44,913 bases of DNA from Planctomycetota bacterium (GCA_021831565.1 JAKBMM010000020.1:1-44913), one strand, 5' to 3'. Positions 1 through 7,533 are shown, counted from the first letter of the stretch. The notes: a model not told the origin generated them from the letters alone. A program made the numbers and translations.

Positions 1-162
1 TACGAGGTTGTAAACCAGCACGTAAGCAAGGATTTCCGTTTCCACCATTTTCGGGCTTTTGCCATGTAGTACTTCCATTTTCAATGTGGTCTTGAGATGC
101 CGGAAGTTTAATTCCACCTGCCACCGAAGTTCGTAAAGTTCTGCCAGTTCCATAGTGGACGC
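1..162 (-). pseudogene. IS4-type DDE transposase, C-terminal fragment
   Basis: On the minus strand this reads ELAELYELRWQVELNFRHLK, then KTTLKMEVLHGKSP and AYVLVYNL, running off the window edge. The Y-x2-RW-x-VE-x2-FR-x-LK pattern is the conserved segment around the catalytic glutamate of IS4-family DDE transposases, which cut and join DNA during transposition. The coding frame meets a short palindrome at 163, so everything upstream (the N-terminal part) is missing here. I infer that insertion of the neighbouring palindrome cassette truncated it. Whether the C-terminus is intact cannot be seen. The family call is reasonably sure from the motif; the exact subgroup is not. Confidence 0.7.
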
Positions 163-185
163 GAAAAGGTGACATCCACCTTTTC
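163..185. repeat. Intact palindrome, left end of RAYT cassette copy 1
   Basis: Perfect inverted repeat: GAAAAGGTG, a five-base loop ACATC, then CACCTTTTC. The same palindrome returns inverted at 454 and 2643, and is split by an intron at 1315/2368. Short hairpin repeats next to Y1-type transposase genes are the REP elements those transposases act on. This uninterrupted copy gives the empty-site reference for the intron insertion in copy 2. Confidence 0.8.
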
Positions 186-187
186 CA

Positions 188-415
188 TCATGCCGCCAAG
201 TGCCCATCCCCTTGGGGACGAAGCAGTAAATGCCAATGGTTGGGCATCAGGCAAAATGCAAATACCTCCACCGTGGCACGCTCTTAGGCCGCCACCAGCA
301 GGTTGGTGAACGCCAGGTAGTCCCCCGCCTTGCGAAAAACGCGTCTGAGCCCATTCCCGCGGTTGAGCACATGATACACCGCGCCGCCCGAAGCGGTCCG
401 TGCGGTTCTCGGCTT
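188..415 (-). pseudogene. RAYT (REP-associated tyrosine transposase) 5' fragment, copy 1
   Basis: This is a near-identical duplicate of the minus-strand sequence at 2377-2604, offset by 2,189 bases with no insertions or deletions. It encodes the front of a Y1-type transposase, with the conserved YHV-NRGN and CLMPxHWHLLL segments; the second carries the HxH metal-binding motif of the HUH/Y1 fold. Here the expected start codon ATG reads AAG, and the frame hits TGA just after the DGDL-like motif (DGHL in this copy), so the catalytic tyrosine region is absent. It is not functional as a protein. Its interest is as part of a palindrome-bounded cassette. Confidence 0.75.
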
Positions 416-453
416 AGGCCCAAAGCCTATTTCCAGCCTCTACAAATTTCAAT

Positions 454-472
454 AAAGGTGGATGTCACCTTT
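454..472. repeat. Palindrome, right end of RAYT cassette copy 1
   Basis: AAAGGTG, loop GATGT, CACCTTT. This is the same palindrome as at 163-185 in opposite orientation, so the RAYT fragment lies between inverted copies. It is one base pair shorter or mismatched at the outer end compared with the left copy. Confidence 0.75.
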
Positions 473-603
473 TCGTGTTCCGACCAAAGCGGCTAAAAGA
501 AGAAGCAGCGGCGCCAGCCAGGCGGTGTGGCGGGAAGATAAGAACTGCCGGTCGATGTCACGCATCACTGAAATCCTGCTTGTCCAACCGCAACTTCAAC
601 TTC

Positions 604-780
604 TCATTCGCCTCGACTGCCGCCGGAGGTTTCAAACCCGATCACGCGGGTTTTATACTTTGATTCCACCCGCTTGGCCCAGCGAAACATCCGGTGCTTG
701 TCCCCACCGCAGCGTTTAACGATCCGCCGCCGCGAGGCGCGAACCCGTTCCACCACCGCGTCATCTTTGAATTCAGTCAT
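604..780 (-). CDS. Small partner protein of PIN-domain toxin (probable antitoxin)
   Basis: This 58-residue protein starts MTEFKDDAVVERVRASRRRI. Its ATG overlaps the last eight bases of the upstream PIN-domain gene, so the two are almost certainly translated together. Small charged proteins with a KDD-x-VVE-x-VR start sit directly after PIN genes of this subtype in many genomes and are taken to be the partner antitoxin; that is recollection of gene neighbourhoods, not a search. No DNA-binding fold can be assigned by eye. The order, toxin first, is the reverse of classical vapBC. The longer open frame reaching back to 879 lies inside the toxin gene, and I rejected it because of the coupled ATG. 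Confidence 0.6.
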   Translation of the reverse strand: MTEFKDDAVVERVRASRRRIVKRCGGDKHRMFRWAKRVESKYKTRVIGFETSGGSRGE

Positions 781-1246
781 GGTAGGTCTCCGTGAGCAAA
801 AGGTCCGGTGTTGTAACGATTGGCGCCGCCAGGCCAAGTTCGGTGTTGACAAGTTGCAAATGCCGGACTTTATTGGCATTGGCCAGGTGCCGGCAGTTCC
901 AAGTCAGTACGAAGTGCATCCCGTAATAAGATGCCATGGCCAAGTGATACGCGTCCCCCAGCGGTATGAGTTTTCGTCGCAAGTAAACGGATACGATTTC
1001 CTCAACCGCGGGGACAATTTCCAAAAGCGGCATGGACTCGGCCATAGCCAGTGCTTCAGGCCGCCCCGGATATTCGCCCTCCTGAAGCTCACCAATGACG
1101 AACGCCGAAGTATGCAGGGTGTAATGTGGGCGCTCCTCGCGCCACCAACGTCGCGTGCTCTCCCGCCGGGCGATCATCTCCGGCTCGTGTCGAACCTCAT
1201 AATAAAAGCTCGGAATCGTGGTCTCAATGTAAACCGATCGCTTCAT
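773..1246 (-). CDS. PIN-domain toxin (VapC-like ribonuclease)
   Basis: This 157-residue protein starts MKRSVYIETTIPSFYYEVRH. The first acidic site is in the YIET segment. The middle has a conserved ELQEGEYPG segment and the C-terminal half has GDAYHLAMASYYGMHFVLTW followed by NCRHLANANK. These are the landmarks of a PIN-domain subfamily of metal-dependent ribonucleases found as type II toxins. Acidic residues in YIET, GEL and GDAxH would form the active site. The gene overlaps a 58-codon partner by eight bases. No Shine-Dalgarno is visible; a TAGAAT hexamer lies nine bases before the ATG. The module sits among mobile-element fragments, consistent with horizontal arrival. Confidence 0.8.
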   Translation of the reverse strand: MKRSVYIETTIPSFYYEVRHEPEMIARRESTRRWWREERPHYTLHTSAFVIGELQEGEYPGRPEALAMAESMPLLEIVPAVEEIVSVYLRRKLIPLGDAYHLAMASYYGMHFVLTWNCRHLANANKVRHLQLVNTELGLAAPIVTTPDLLLTETYHD

Positions 1247-1314
1247 ACGATGGCCATTCTACCACATCCGCGACAACCCCGGCTGGCGTGAGTTGCCGTG
1301 GGCCAGAAGCACGC

Positions 1315-1330
1315 GAAAAGGTGACATCCA
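1315..1330. repeat. Left half of the palindrome interrupted by the group II intron
   Basis: The sequence GAAAAGGTGACATCCA matches positions 163-178 exactly, and the rest of the palindrome (CCTTTTCC) resumes at about 2368 after the intron. Its last six bases, CATCCA, are the proposed IBS1 of the intron. Confidence 0.75.
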
Positions 1331-1676
1331 GTGTGAAAAGGAAAATCTGTGTTCAAGATGAGAGTAGGTCTCTCGCAATCGGGTCGCAGAACCGGGTTGC
1401 AAATCAGTTCGAGCTGCGACGGTCAAGAGCCGTGGTGGTGAACGTCGAACCAAAAGGCGCGGCACTATCGCGTCAGATGAGGTCCGCAAAGGCGAACGCA
1501 AGTGAACCGCTGATGAAGGGTCGAAACACCTACCAGACGAGGTCAAAACCGGGGGTATGGATGGGCTCCGGGAACAGTGGCGGAGGGGTTCTGCAGACTG
1601 CCGCCACGGCCTCCGGCCTAGAGGCGGCGCGAGTGCGGATCAGGCTTGAACACGGAACCTGTGAACCTGTCGTCCC

Positions 1677-2273
1677 GCGGAATACCCCGGCTGTCCGTTC
1701 GAGCGTTATGCGGATGATATCGTGATCCATTGTCGGACCATGGAGGAGGCGCAGAAGGTCCGGACGGCGGTGGAGGAACGTCTGCGGCGCTGCAAACTGG
1801 AGGCGCACCCGACCAAGACACGCATAGTGTATTGTCGGGATTCGAACCGTCGCCAGGACCATGAGCACACCCAGTTCAACTTCATGAGCTACAGCTTTCA
1901 ACCCCGGATGGCGAAGAACCGCTGGGGCAAGCTGTTCACCAGCTTCCTACCGGCCATCAGCCGGAAGGCTGGCCAAGCAGTCGTGCGTGAGATTCGCGAC
2001 TGGGGCCTGCACCGGAAGAGTGATTTGGGACTGGAAGATTTGGCGCGAATGATCAACCCGATCCTCCGTGGCTGGATCACTTACTATGGCCGCTACTATC
2101 CGACGGCCCTCCAGCGTGTCTTCCGCCATCTCAATGCGCGGTTGGTGCGTTGGGCGCAACGGAAATACAAGCGATTCCTCACCCACGAGCTGCGGGCTTG
2201 GCACTGGTTACGCCGTGTGGCGCAAGGTCGGCCGAGCCTGTTTGCACACTGGGCGGAAGGGTTTGTGCCGTGA
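1677..2273 (+). pseudogene. Group II intron reverse transcriptase/maturase, C-terminal fragment
   Basis: In frame from about 1677 it reads AEYPGCPFERYADDIVIHC, with the YADD polymerase motif at 1707-1718. It continues through HPTKTRIVYC and a FxFMSYSFQPR segment to the maturase region GWITYYGRYYPTALQRVF and ARLVRWAQRKYKRF, ending at 2273. That is the palm and the thumb/maturase domain X of LtrA-type proteins. Fingers and the front of the palm (RT blocks 0-4, about 200 residues) are missing: upstream the frame meets a stop in what is still intron RNA sequence. It cannot be an active polymerase. Some ORF callers would start it at 1722, which cuts through the YADD motif. Confidence 0.85.
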
Positions 2274-2293
2274 ATACAGCGATGGGATGATGG

Positions 2294-2327
2294 GAGCCGG
2301 ATGAATGGAGACATTCACGTCCGGTTC
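2294..2327 (+). ncRNA. Group II intron domain V (catalytic hairpin)
   Basis: A 34-nt hairpin starts GAGCCGGATGA and ends TCACGTCCGGTTC, with GGAGACA between. The lower stem pairs GAGCCGGA with TCCGGTTC (G-U allowed), and the conserved AGC triad is present near the 5' side. Size and sequence match domain V of bacterial group II introns. A domain VI-like stem follows at once. Confidence 0.85.
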
Positions 2328-2376
2328 TGCGAGAGCGTGGGGGTGAAACTCCCCCGCGCCACTCACCCCTTTTCCA

Positions 2377-2604
2377 TCATGCCGCCAAGTCCCCATCCCC
2401 TTCGGGACGAAGCAGTAAATGCCAATGCTTGGGCATCAGGCAAAATGCAAATACCTCCACCGCGGCACGCTCTTGGGCCGCCACCAGCAGGTTGGTGAAC
2501 GCCAGGTAGTCCCCCGGCTTGCGGAAAACGCGCCTGAGCCCATTCCCGCGGTTGAGCACATGATACACCGCGCCGCCCGAAGCGGTCCGTGCGGTTCTCG
2601 GCAT
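2377..2604 (-). pseudogene. RAYT (REP-associated tyrosine transposase) 5' fragment, copy 2
   Basis: From ATG at 2604 it reads MPRTARTASGGAVYHVLNRG, then RRVFRKPGDYLAFTNLL and CLMPKHWHLLLRPEGDGDL, stopping at TGA after 75 residues. Full RAYTs are roughly 150-230 residues; the part after DGDL, with the tyrosine nucleophile, is missing. The sequence that follows the stop, if shifted by one base, could continue as a methionine-rich start of the next helix, so a frameshift plus truncation is likely. HWH supplies the HUH-type metal ligands. The fragment is bounded on the right by a palindrome at 2643 and on the left by the half-palindrome after the intron. Confidence 0.8.
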
Positions 2605-2642
2605 AGACCAAAAGCCTATTTCCAGCCTCGCCAAATGTCAAT

Positions 2643-2662
2643 AAAGGTGGATGTCACCTTTT
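2643..2662. repeat. Palindrome, right end of RAYT cassette copy 2
   Basis: AAAGGTG, loop GATGT, CACCTTTT, the same as at 454. A second partial copy follows directly (CCCACCTTTTCGTGTTC, to about 2687), so the repeat has begun to tandemise here. It ends next to the stop codon of the GH140-like gene. Confidence 0.75.
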
Positions 2663-2687
2663 CGTGTGCCCACCTTTTCGTGTTCTC

Positions 2688-4415
2688 TTAATTCATCCGC
2701 GTCAACAGAAGAACCCAGTCGTAGTCGTCGGGACGTTTGGGAAGCGAACAAATACCATACGTGGCCGGCAGTGTTTGAACGGGAAACGCATGTTTTCCCG
2801 TGCGCGGGTTGAACCATTGGGCATGGTAATGGAATTGACGTTGGTTATTCATAAGTATCAACGTTGCCGCCGCTTTGGCATCACTGCCCTCCGGGAACCA
2901 GATGATGTAGAGGGTGTCGCCATCGGATCGGGCCAACGGCTGAAAGGAATCGCCCAGAAATGGATAGGATGGCCGATGCCCTTGCAACTCGGAGCGGGCC
3001 AGCGGTGTGAGGGAATCGCCAAGAGGGATAGCCATTTCCACAGCCCCGGGACGAGGCTGAGTTTTCCACCAGTCAACTGATTCATAGAAGGTTTTCATAT
3101 ATGCCATCTGCTGCGCACCGACGTAATTCATCGCCACCCACCACGGCTGCGATTTTCCCCAATCTTTCCAAAATTTCGTGTCGGAAGGCCCCTGCGTTGG
3201 ATACCATAATCCGTTGGCACCATACGTATATCCGCAGCATCCCGCCTGCATGGCGTGCCAGGCGGCGCGGCGTGTATCGCTGGTCTTAAACCATCGGATA
3301 AATTCGTAGCGAGCTTCGCCCTCAATGACCGGTTTGCCGTAATTCCACCCCTGAGTATAAATATAGGTTGGCGGTACCGTTCCGGGACTGTTTCCGTGGG
3401 CACCTTGGTACATGATGAAATCATACCATGGCTGGCTCCACGCCTGATGTTTGTCGCGGGCGTAAAACCAAGGGTGTACGGACATCGCCCGTTTGTAAGG
3501 ATCGTTCGCCTTGATGTAGGCCCCCAAGGCAAGCACTTTGGCAACGGGTGCGTGGGGAGTGTTGTATTCGCCGCAGACCAGCCAAGTGACGGCGTTGGCA
3601 CCATAGCGGGCGATAAAGTAGCGCCAGAGAAATTTCCACTGCTCCAGAGTATAGGTTGGTAACTTGGGCCAATTAAAATCCAGGATGACCGCCGGGATTA
3701 TTCCGGCATTGTTGGCGTATTGGATATACGCATCAACTTTCCGCCAATAAACCATATCGAATTTACCACCCTTGAGCAGATCCATGAACGCTCCCAAAGG
3801 TCCTGGTGTATACCCTGAGCCGAGGAACCCCATCTGGGCAATCGTGAACCCCTGCGCTTGGCGTTTGTTAATGAGGGCCTTGTACATGGATGGGATGCCC
3901 GGATGGTCGCAATGATTAAACGGAACCAGATTCGAAGGACAAAACCACCAGGTATCGCCCAGCCAGAAGAAAGGCGTTCCATCCGAATATGTCAGATAGT
4001 GATGATCGGGAGAGACGCGTAGAAAACCGCCATGGCGATATAACGGATTTCCGTCCGTGGCGGGTAGAACGTTAAATGTTCCAGCACGGGTTTGCAATCC
4101 TGCGTCATGCACATTGCACGTCACCCGATACGACCATGCGCCCGACGCAGTCGGAGAAAAACGGACCGCCCACACATCGCCGCCATCCCAAAATCCATGT
4201 ACATGGAATGTCTGCCCGTTTGGCCCAACGAAATCAGCGGATAAATTGACCTGCGACCATGGCTGATCGTAGTGATGAACAGCCTTGAATCGAAACTCCG
4301 CCGGTTGCCATTGATGTGCTGGTGCAAGGGAGGATTTTTCCGCCTTGGCCTCGGCCGGCAACAATAGGCCCGTCACCGCGCTCCCGGTGAGCTTCATAAA
4401 TTCCCGTCGATCCAT
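2688..4415 (-). CDS. Tat-exported glycoside hydrolase, GH140/apiosidase-like (DUF5060-DUF4038)
   Basis: This 575-residue protein starts MDRREFMKLTG, a twin-arginine-type signal, so it should be exported folded. An Ig-like DUF5060 domain (about 40-125, with FxVHGFWDGG) precedes a TIM-barrel DUF4038 domain (about 140-450, with FFWLGDTWW). LVCGEYNTP holds the likely acid/base glutamate and VIEGEARYEF the likely nucleophile. The C-terminal 90 residues resemble the beta-sandwich that closes this family. Members attack side chains of plant pectin such as apiose on rhamnogalacturonan II; the actual substrate here is unknown. GGAG lies eight bases before the ATG. It is monocistronic and abuts the mobile-element nest on its 3' side. 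Confidence 0.75.
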   Translation of the reverse strand: MDRREFMKLTGSAVTGLLLPAEAKAEKSSLAPAHQWQPAEFRFKAVHHYDQPWSQVNLSADFVGPNGQTFHVHGFWDGGDVWAVRFSPTASGAWSYRVTCNVHDAGLQTRAGTFNVLPATDGNPLYRHGGFLRVSPDHHYLTYSDGTPFFWLGDTWWFCPSNLVPFNHCDHPGIPSMYKALINKRQAQGFTIAQMGFLGSGYTPGPLGAFMDLLKGGKFDMVYWRKVDAYIQYANNAGIIPAVILDFNWPKLPTYTLEQWKFLWRYFIARYGANAVTWLVCGEYNTPHAPVAKVLALGAYIKANDPYKRAMSVHPWFYARDKHQAWSQPWYDFIMYQGAHGNSPGTVPPTYIYTQGWNYGKPVIEGEARYEFIRWFKTSDTRRAAWHAMQAGCCGYTYGANGLWYPTQGPSDTKFWKDWGKSQPWWVAMNYVGAQQMAYMKTFYESVDWWKTQPRPGAVEMAIPLGDSLTPLARSELQGHRPSYPFLGDSFQPLARSDGDTLYIIWFPEGSDAKAAATLILMNNQRQFHYHAQWFNPRTGKHAFPVQTLPATYGICSLPKRPDDYDWVLLLTRMN

Positions 4416-4632
4416 AGGTATTCTCCATAAACATTATTAATTTCGGAGGGAATATTTCCATCGCCTATGAGCTTAACATCGTAAGGCCCGCGCTCCCAAG
4501 GCGCCGGCCCTACATGCCGCCGCGGCGACCACGCGGACAGGCCAGCCCTGTCTGCCGCGACGCGCGAAGTTCCCTGTGTTTTGCCGTATTTTCCCGTGAA
4601 CGGTTACCCATCTTCTTCAGCGCCCCAAAAGT

Positions 4633-4662
4633 TTTACAATCTCGTGCTCTTCGCTGTATGAT
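4633..4662 (+). promoter_or_regulatory. Candidate promoter of purF
   Basis: TTTACA and TATGAT are separated by 18 bases, 45 bases before the purF start. This is a good sigma-70-like match by eye in the 291-base gap between the divergent GH140-like gene and purF. Nothing else was recognised in that gap. Confidence 0.5.
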
Positions 4663-4706
4663 AAAGAGGCAGGGTGTTTGTCGGCTGTGAATACGGAGGC
4701 GGATGA

Positions 4707-6233
4707 ATGGCGGGAACTGATTCCGATTCCAATCAACGGCGCGAAGGTCCGGACGTTTCCCTCGCGCCGGCGCCTGCGGCGCCGGTCCGTAGGGAGAGTG
4801 CAATTCACCAGGATTACGAAAAAAAGGAAAAATGCGGTATTTTTGGCGTCGCCGGTCCGGCTGACGCGGTGGAACGTTGTTATTACGGCCTTTATGCCCT
4901 GCAACACCGGGGACAGGAATCAGCCGGTATCGCCACCACCGATGGTCAGACGATCAGCTCTTATACCGGCTTGGGATTGGTCGCCGACGTGTTCAATCGC
5001 CATGTACTGCGCGATATGACGGGTGGCGCTGCCATTGGCCACGTGCGCTATTCCACCGCCGGTTCCAATCGCAAGTGCAACGCCCAGCCGATTCTAGAGG
5101 AATATATCAATGGCCAGGTTGCCGTCGCGCACAACGGCAATCTGATCAACGCCGCCCGCCTGCGCGCCGAATATCAGAAATTCGGCCACATTTTCCATTC
5201 CACCAGCGATACGGAAATCGTGATCCACATGCTCGCCAAACCCACGCACCAGGACAAGAACGACCCCCTGGTGCATGTATTGCGGCATCTCCAGGGAGCA
5301 TTCAGTTTTCTGTTTCTATTCAAGGATCGTATCGAGGCGTGCCGTGATCCATGGGGCTTCCGCCCCCTGGTAATCGGAAAAACCAAGGACGGCTTCTACT
5401 GCGTGGCGTCGGAAACCTGCGCCTTGGCGAGCATTCAGGCTACTTTCGTCCGCGAGGTGGAACCGGGGGAAATCGTCACCATTTCCCTGGATGGGACCGA
5501 ACTTTCCAGCCGCTTCTTTACGGACAAGCGCGAGCTTCCGGCTCATTGCGCGTTTGAACATGTCTATTTCGCCAGCCCTTCCAGCACGATATTCAACGAC
5601 ACGGTGATGATGGTCCGGCAGCGTCTGGGCCGGCAATTGGCGATTGAAAGTCCCGCCGCCGCCGACATTGTCATTCCGATCCCGGACAGCGGCCGCTCCG
5701 CCGCCTTGGGTTACAGCAGGCAAAGCGGCATCCCCTTCGAGGAGGGGATCGTACCGAATCGTTATGTCGGCAGGTCTTTCATCCAGCCGTCCCAGCAAAT
5801 GCGCGACTTGGCCGTGCAGATGAAGTTGATCGTGATACCGGAAGTGATCCGCGGCAAGCGCGTGGTGGTGGTGGAGGATTCCATTGTCCGCGGCACGACC
5901 ACGCGCGGAAAAATGCTGGCTCTCCGCCGCGCCGGCGCCCGGGAAATTCACATGCGGGTAAGCTGCCCGCCCATCCGTCATCCCTGTTTCTTCGGCATCG
6001 ACTTTCCCACGCCCACCGAGTTGATCGCCCATGGCCGCTCGGTGGACGATATCCGGGACTTTATCGAAGTGGATTCGCTGGCCTATCTCTCGCTGGAGGG
6101 AATGCTCGCCTGTCTAAGCCTGCCGGCGAACCATTACTGCACCGCCTGCTGGTCCGGGTGCTATCCGATCCCGGTGGACGAAAGCGTGAGCAAATTCGGA
6201 TTCGAACGCCATCAAATGAAAATGTTTGAATAG
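4707..6233 (+). CDS. purF: Amidophosphoribosyltransferase
   Basis: It catalyses the first committed step of purine synthesis: glutamine plus PRPP to 5-phosphoribosylamine. The protein has 508 residues. The N-terminal nucleophile glutaminase starts at Cys43 in KKEKCGIFGV and continues with YALQHRGQESAG and VAHNGN. The PRPP loop is VVVVEDSIVRGTTTR. Four cysteines (in PAHCAF, HPCFFGID and HYCTACWSGC) match the [4Fe-4S] ligands of the Bacillus-type enzyme. The 42 residues before Cys43 must be removed to expose the nucleophile, and this propeptide is longer than the Bacillus one (11 residues). GGAGG seven bases before the ATG at 4707 fixes the start, and no later in-frame methionine precedes Cys43. 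Confidence 0.96.
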   Translation: MAGTDSDSNQRREGPDVSLAPAPAAPVRRESAIHQDYEKKEKCGIFGVAGPADAVERCYYGLYALQHRGQESAGIATTDGQTISSYTGLGLVADVFNRHVLRDMTGGAAIGHVRYSTAGSNRKCNAQPILEEYINGQVAVAHNGNLINAARLRAEYQKFGHIFHSTSDTEIVIHMLAKPTHQDKNDPLVHVLRHLQGAFSFLFLFKDRIEACRDPWGFRPLVIGKTKDGFYCVASETCALASIQATFVREVEPGEIVTISLDGTELSSRFFTDKRELPAHCAFEHVYFASPSSTIFNDTVMMVRQRLGRQLAIESPAAADIVIPIPDSGRSAALGYSRQSGIPFEEGIVPNRYVGRSFIQPSQQMRDLAVQMKLIVIPEVIRGKRVVVVEDSIVRGTTTRGKMLALRRAGAREIHMRVSCPPIRHPCFFGIDFPTPTELIAHGRSVDDIRDFIEVDSLAYLSLEGMLACLSLPANHYCTACWSGCYPIPVDESVSKFGFERHQMKMFE

Positions 6234-6356
6234 AAGCGGCTAAAAGGTCTTTCCGCACGGCCGGATCATCGAAGTGAACTGCAACCGACTCGCCACGGAA
6301 GGCGGCCTGTTGAACTGCGCGACCTGGGCTGTCATGATATAATGATAATGTCATGA

Positions 6357-6566
6357 GTGATGGAAGAGGCACTCGACCGGTGTCCCTCGTGGATGACCAC
6401 TGTCAATTATTGCGAAGTTCTCGGCAAACTCTGTGAAAAAGGAATGCCTGCCGAGCAGGCCCGGGTGGCGGTCCAAGACCTGGGGTTGGTTATCATTCCG
6501 GACAATAACTGTCCGCGGCGGCGGGTATCGGGTATGGCATGGAAGGAATGTAATTCAGTTCTATAG
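6357..6566 (+). pseudogene. PIN-domain (VapC-like) remnant
   Basis: A readable stretch, MTTVNYCEVLGKLCEKGMPA followed by RVAVQDLGLVIIPD, is the middle of a VapC-type PIN domain, with the conserved N-Y-x-EV second acidic motif. The N-terminal strand with the first aspartate is missing and the C-terminal third is replaced by an unrelated PRRRVSG tail. The 6,240-6,350 stretch between purF and this fragment has no recognisable gene, although one minus-strand frame (VAVHFDDPAVRKDLLAAS) looks protein-like. A dead toxin gene is the simplest reading. Confidence 0.6.
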
Positions 6567-7388
6567 GCTTACCGGCAGCCGCTCCAGAAACGGCGCGATG
6601 GATTCAATGTCCCGGCGACTCGAGAGATCCAGAACCGGATCGTCGCAGCGCACCACTTCGAACCGCACGCCAATTTCATGGATCGCCAACCGCACCGCGT
6701 CCGGGATTTCCAGTTCGCCGCGGGGCGACGGGCCGATGCGCTCGCAGGCCGTGAAAATCCGCCTGTCGAAAAGCCAGCAGTTCATGCTCAGCCACACCCG
6801 CGGCCCAAGGGTTCGGAGAGTTTCCGGCGAGGGTTTTTCCAGTACATCCTCCAGCAGGTCGCCAGGCGCCACCTTGACCGCGGCGAATCCACTGATCCGT
6901 TCCGGCTGGATATTGCCGCGGTTGAGCATGGCGTCGCGCTCGAAAGCGATGATGCCGGGCCCGCGCATCTTCCGGGCGGCGCGGCAGGCGGATACGGGGT
7001 AATAGTTGTCCGAATTGATCATCAGGAAAAGTTCTCCGTCCGTGAACTTTTCCGCAACCCGTACCGCATCCGCCGTACCGCGCGGTTGCGATTGGACTGC
7101 AAAAGATATTTTCACGCGCTGCGGGGGACATACCCGCGTGTAATAATCACGGATTTGCTGATGTTGCGGTCCAATGACCAGGCACACTTGGCGGAAGCCG
7201 GCGTCGGCCAGGGTGCTCAGGGAATAGTCGAGAAAAGGCCGGGCGAAGGGAATAAGGGCCTTTACTCCCGTATCGGCCGCGGCGGCCTGAACGGCAGCGA
7301 GCCGGGCGTCGCCGGCCGGCTGGCGCATGCGTTTTCCCAGACCCGCGGCGAGAATAACAACCTTACGAACATCCGCTGCGTCGGACAT
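6561..7388 (-). CDS. Sugar-1-phosphate nucleotidylyltransferase family protein
   Basis: This 275-residue protein runs from the ATG at 7388 (MSDAADVRKVVILAAGLGKRM). The LAAGLGKRM signature and later MINSDNYYPV place it with NTP_transferase enzymes, which join NTP and a sugar 1-phosphate to give an NDP-sugar plus pyrophosphate. The aspartate in NSDNYY would bind the metal. An insertion of about 20 alanine-rich residues separates the signature from the usual PxLxKPL-like segment, which reads KALIPFARPFLDY. There is no C-terminal left-handed beta-helix, unlike GlmU. The sugar cannot be assigned. AGGA lies nine bases before the ATG at 7388; a GTG at 7415 gives a longer alternative. It is convergent with the PIN remnant, overlapping its frame by six bases. 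Confidence 0.75.
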   Translation of the reverse strand: MSDAADVRKVVILAAGLGKRMRQPAGDARLAAVQAAAADTGVKALIPFARPFLDYSLSTLADAGFRQVCLVIGPQHQQIRDYYTRVCPPQRVKISFAVQSQPRGTADAVRVAEKFTDGELFLMINSDNYYPVSACRAARKMRGPGIIAFERDAMLNRGNIQPERISGFAAVKVAPGDLLEDVLEKPSPETLRTLGPRVWLSMNCWLFDRRIFTACERIGPSPRGELEIPDAVRLAIHEIGVRFEVVRCDDPVLDLSSRRDIESIAPFLERLPVSL

Positions 7389-7503
7389 GGCGCCAAATCC
7401 TTTCACCCGTTTCACCGGTGGAGTCGCCCCGCCGGGGTTGCATCATCCAGGCAACGCAACCAAGTGTAACATGGCGCCGGTGCGCGGCAATAAAACAATC
7501 CAC

Positions 7504-7530
7504 GATGGGATCGATCAGATGGGATCGATC
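7504..7530. repeat. Tandem 13-mer upstream of pheA promoter
   Basis: GATGGGATCGATC occurs twice, one base apart (period 14), ending four bases before the candidate -35 of pheA. Each unit contains the palindrome GATCGATC. This position would suit an activator or DNA-bending site; function is inference. Confidence 0.5.
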
Positions 7531-7533
7531 GGA

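Larger units (their letters stand above)
1331..2366 (+). mobile_element. Group II intron with internal deletion, inserted in a REP-like palindrome
   Basis: The 5' end GTGTG matches the group II consensus GUGYG. The 3' part has a 34-nt domain V (2294-2327) and a GC-rich hairpin as domain VI (about 2330-2362), ending near ACTCAC. Joining 1330 to 2368 restores the palindrome seen intact at 163-185, which fixes the boundaries to within one or two bases. TGGATG at 1558-1563 is the exact complement of the last six bases of the 5' exon (CATCCA), a good EBS1/IBS1 pair. The intron is only about 1.04 kb because the front of its reverse transcriptase gene is deleted. RNA splicing may still be possible with a maturase supplied elsewhere; that is inference. 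Confidence 0.8.

Noticed and set aside
230-496. Plus-strand frame at 230-496 and its twin at 2419-2691
   Set aside because: They are the antisense of the two RAYT fragments, whose minus-strand translation has clear family motifs.
1820-1860. GGGATTCGAACC-like string resembling a tRNA T-arm
   Set aside because: It lies inside the reverse transcriptase reading frame and no acceptor or anticodon stem can be formed around it.
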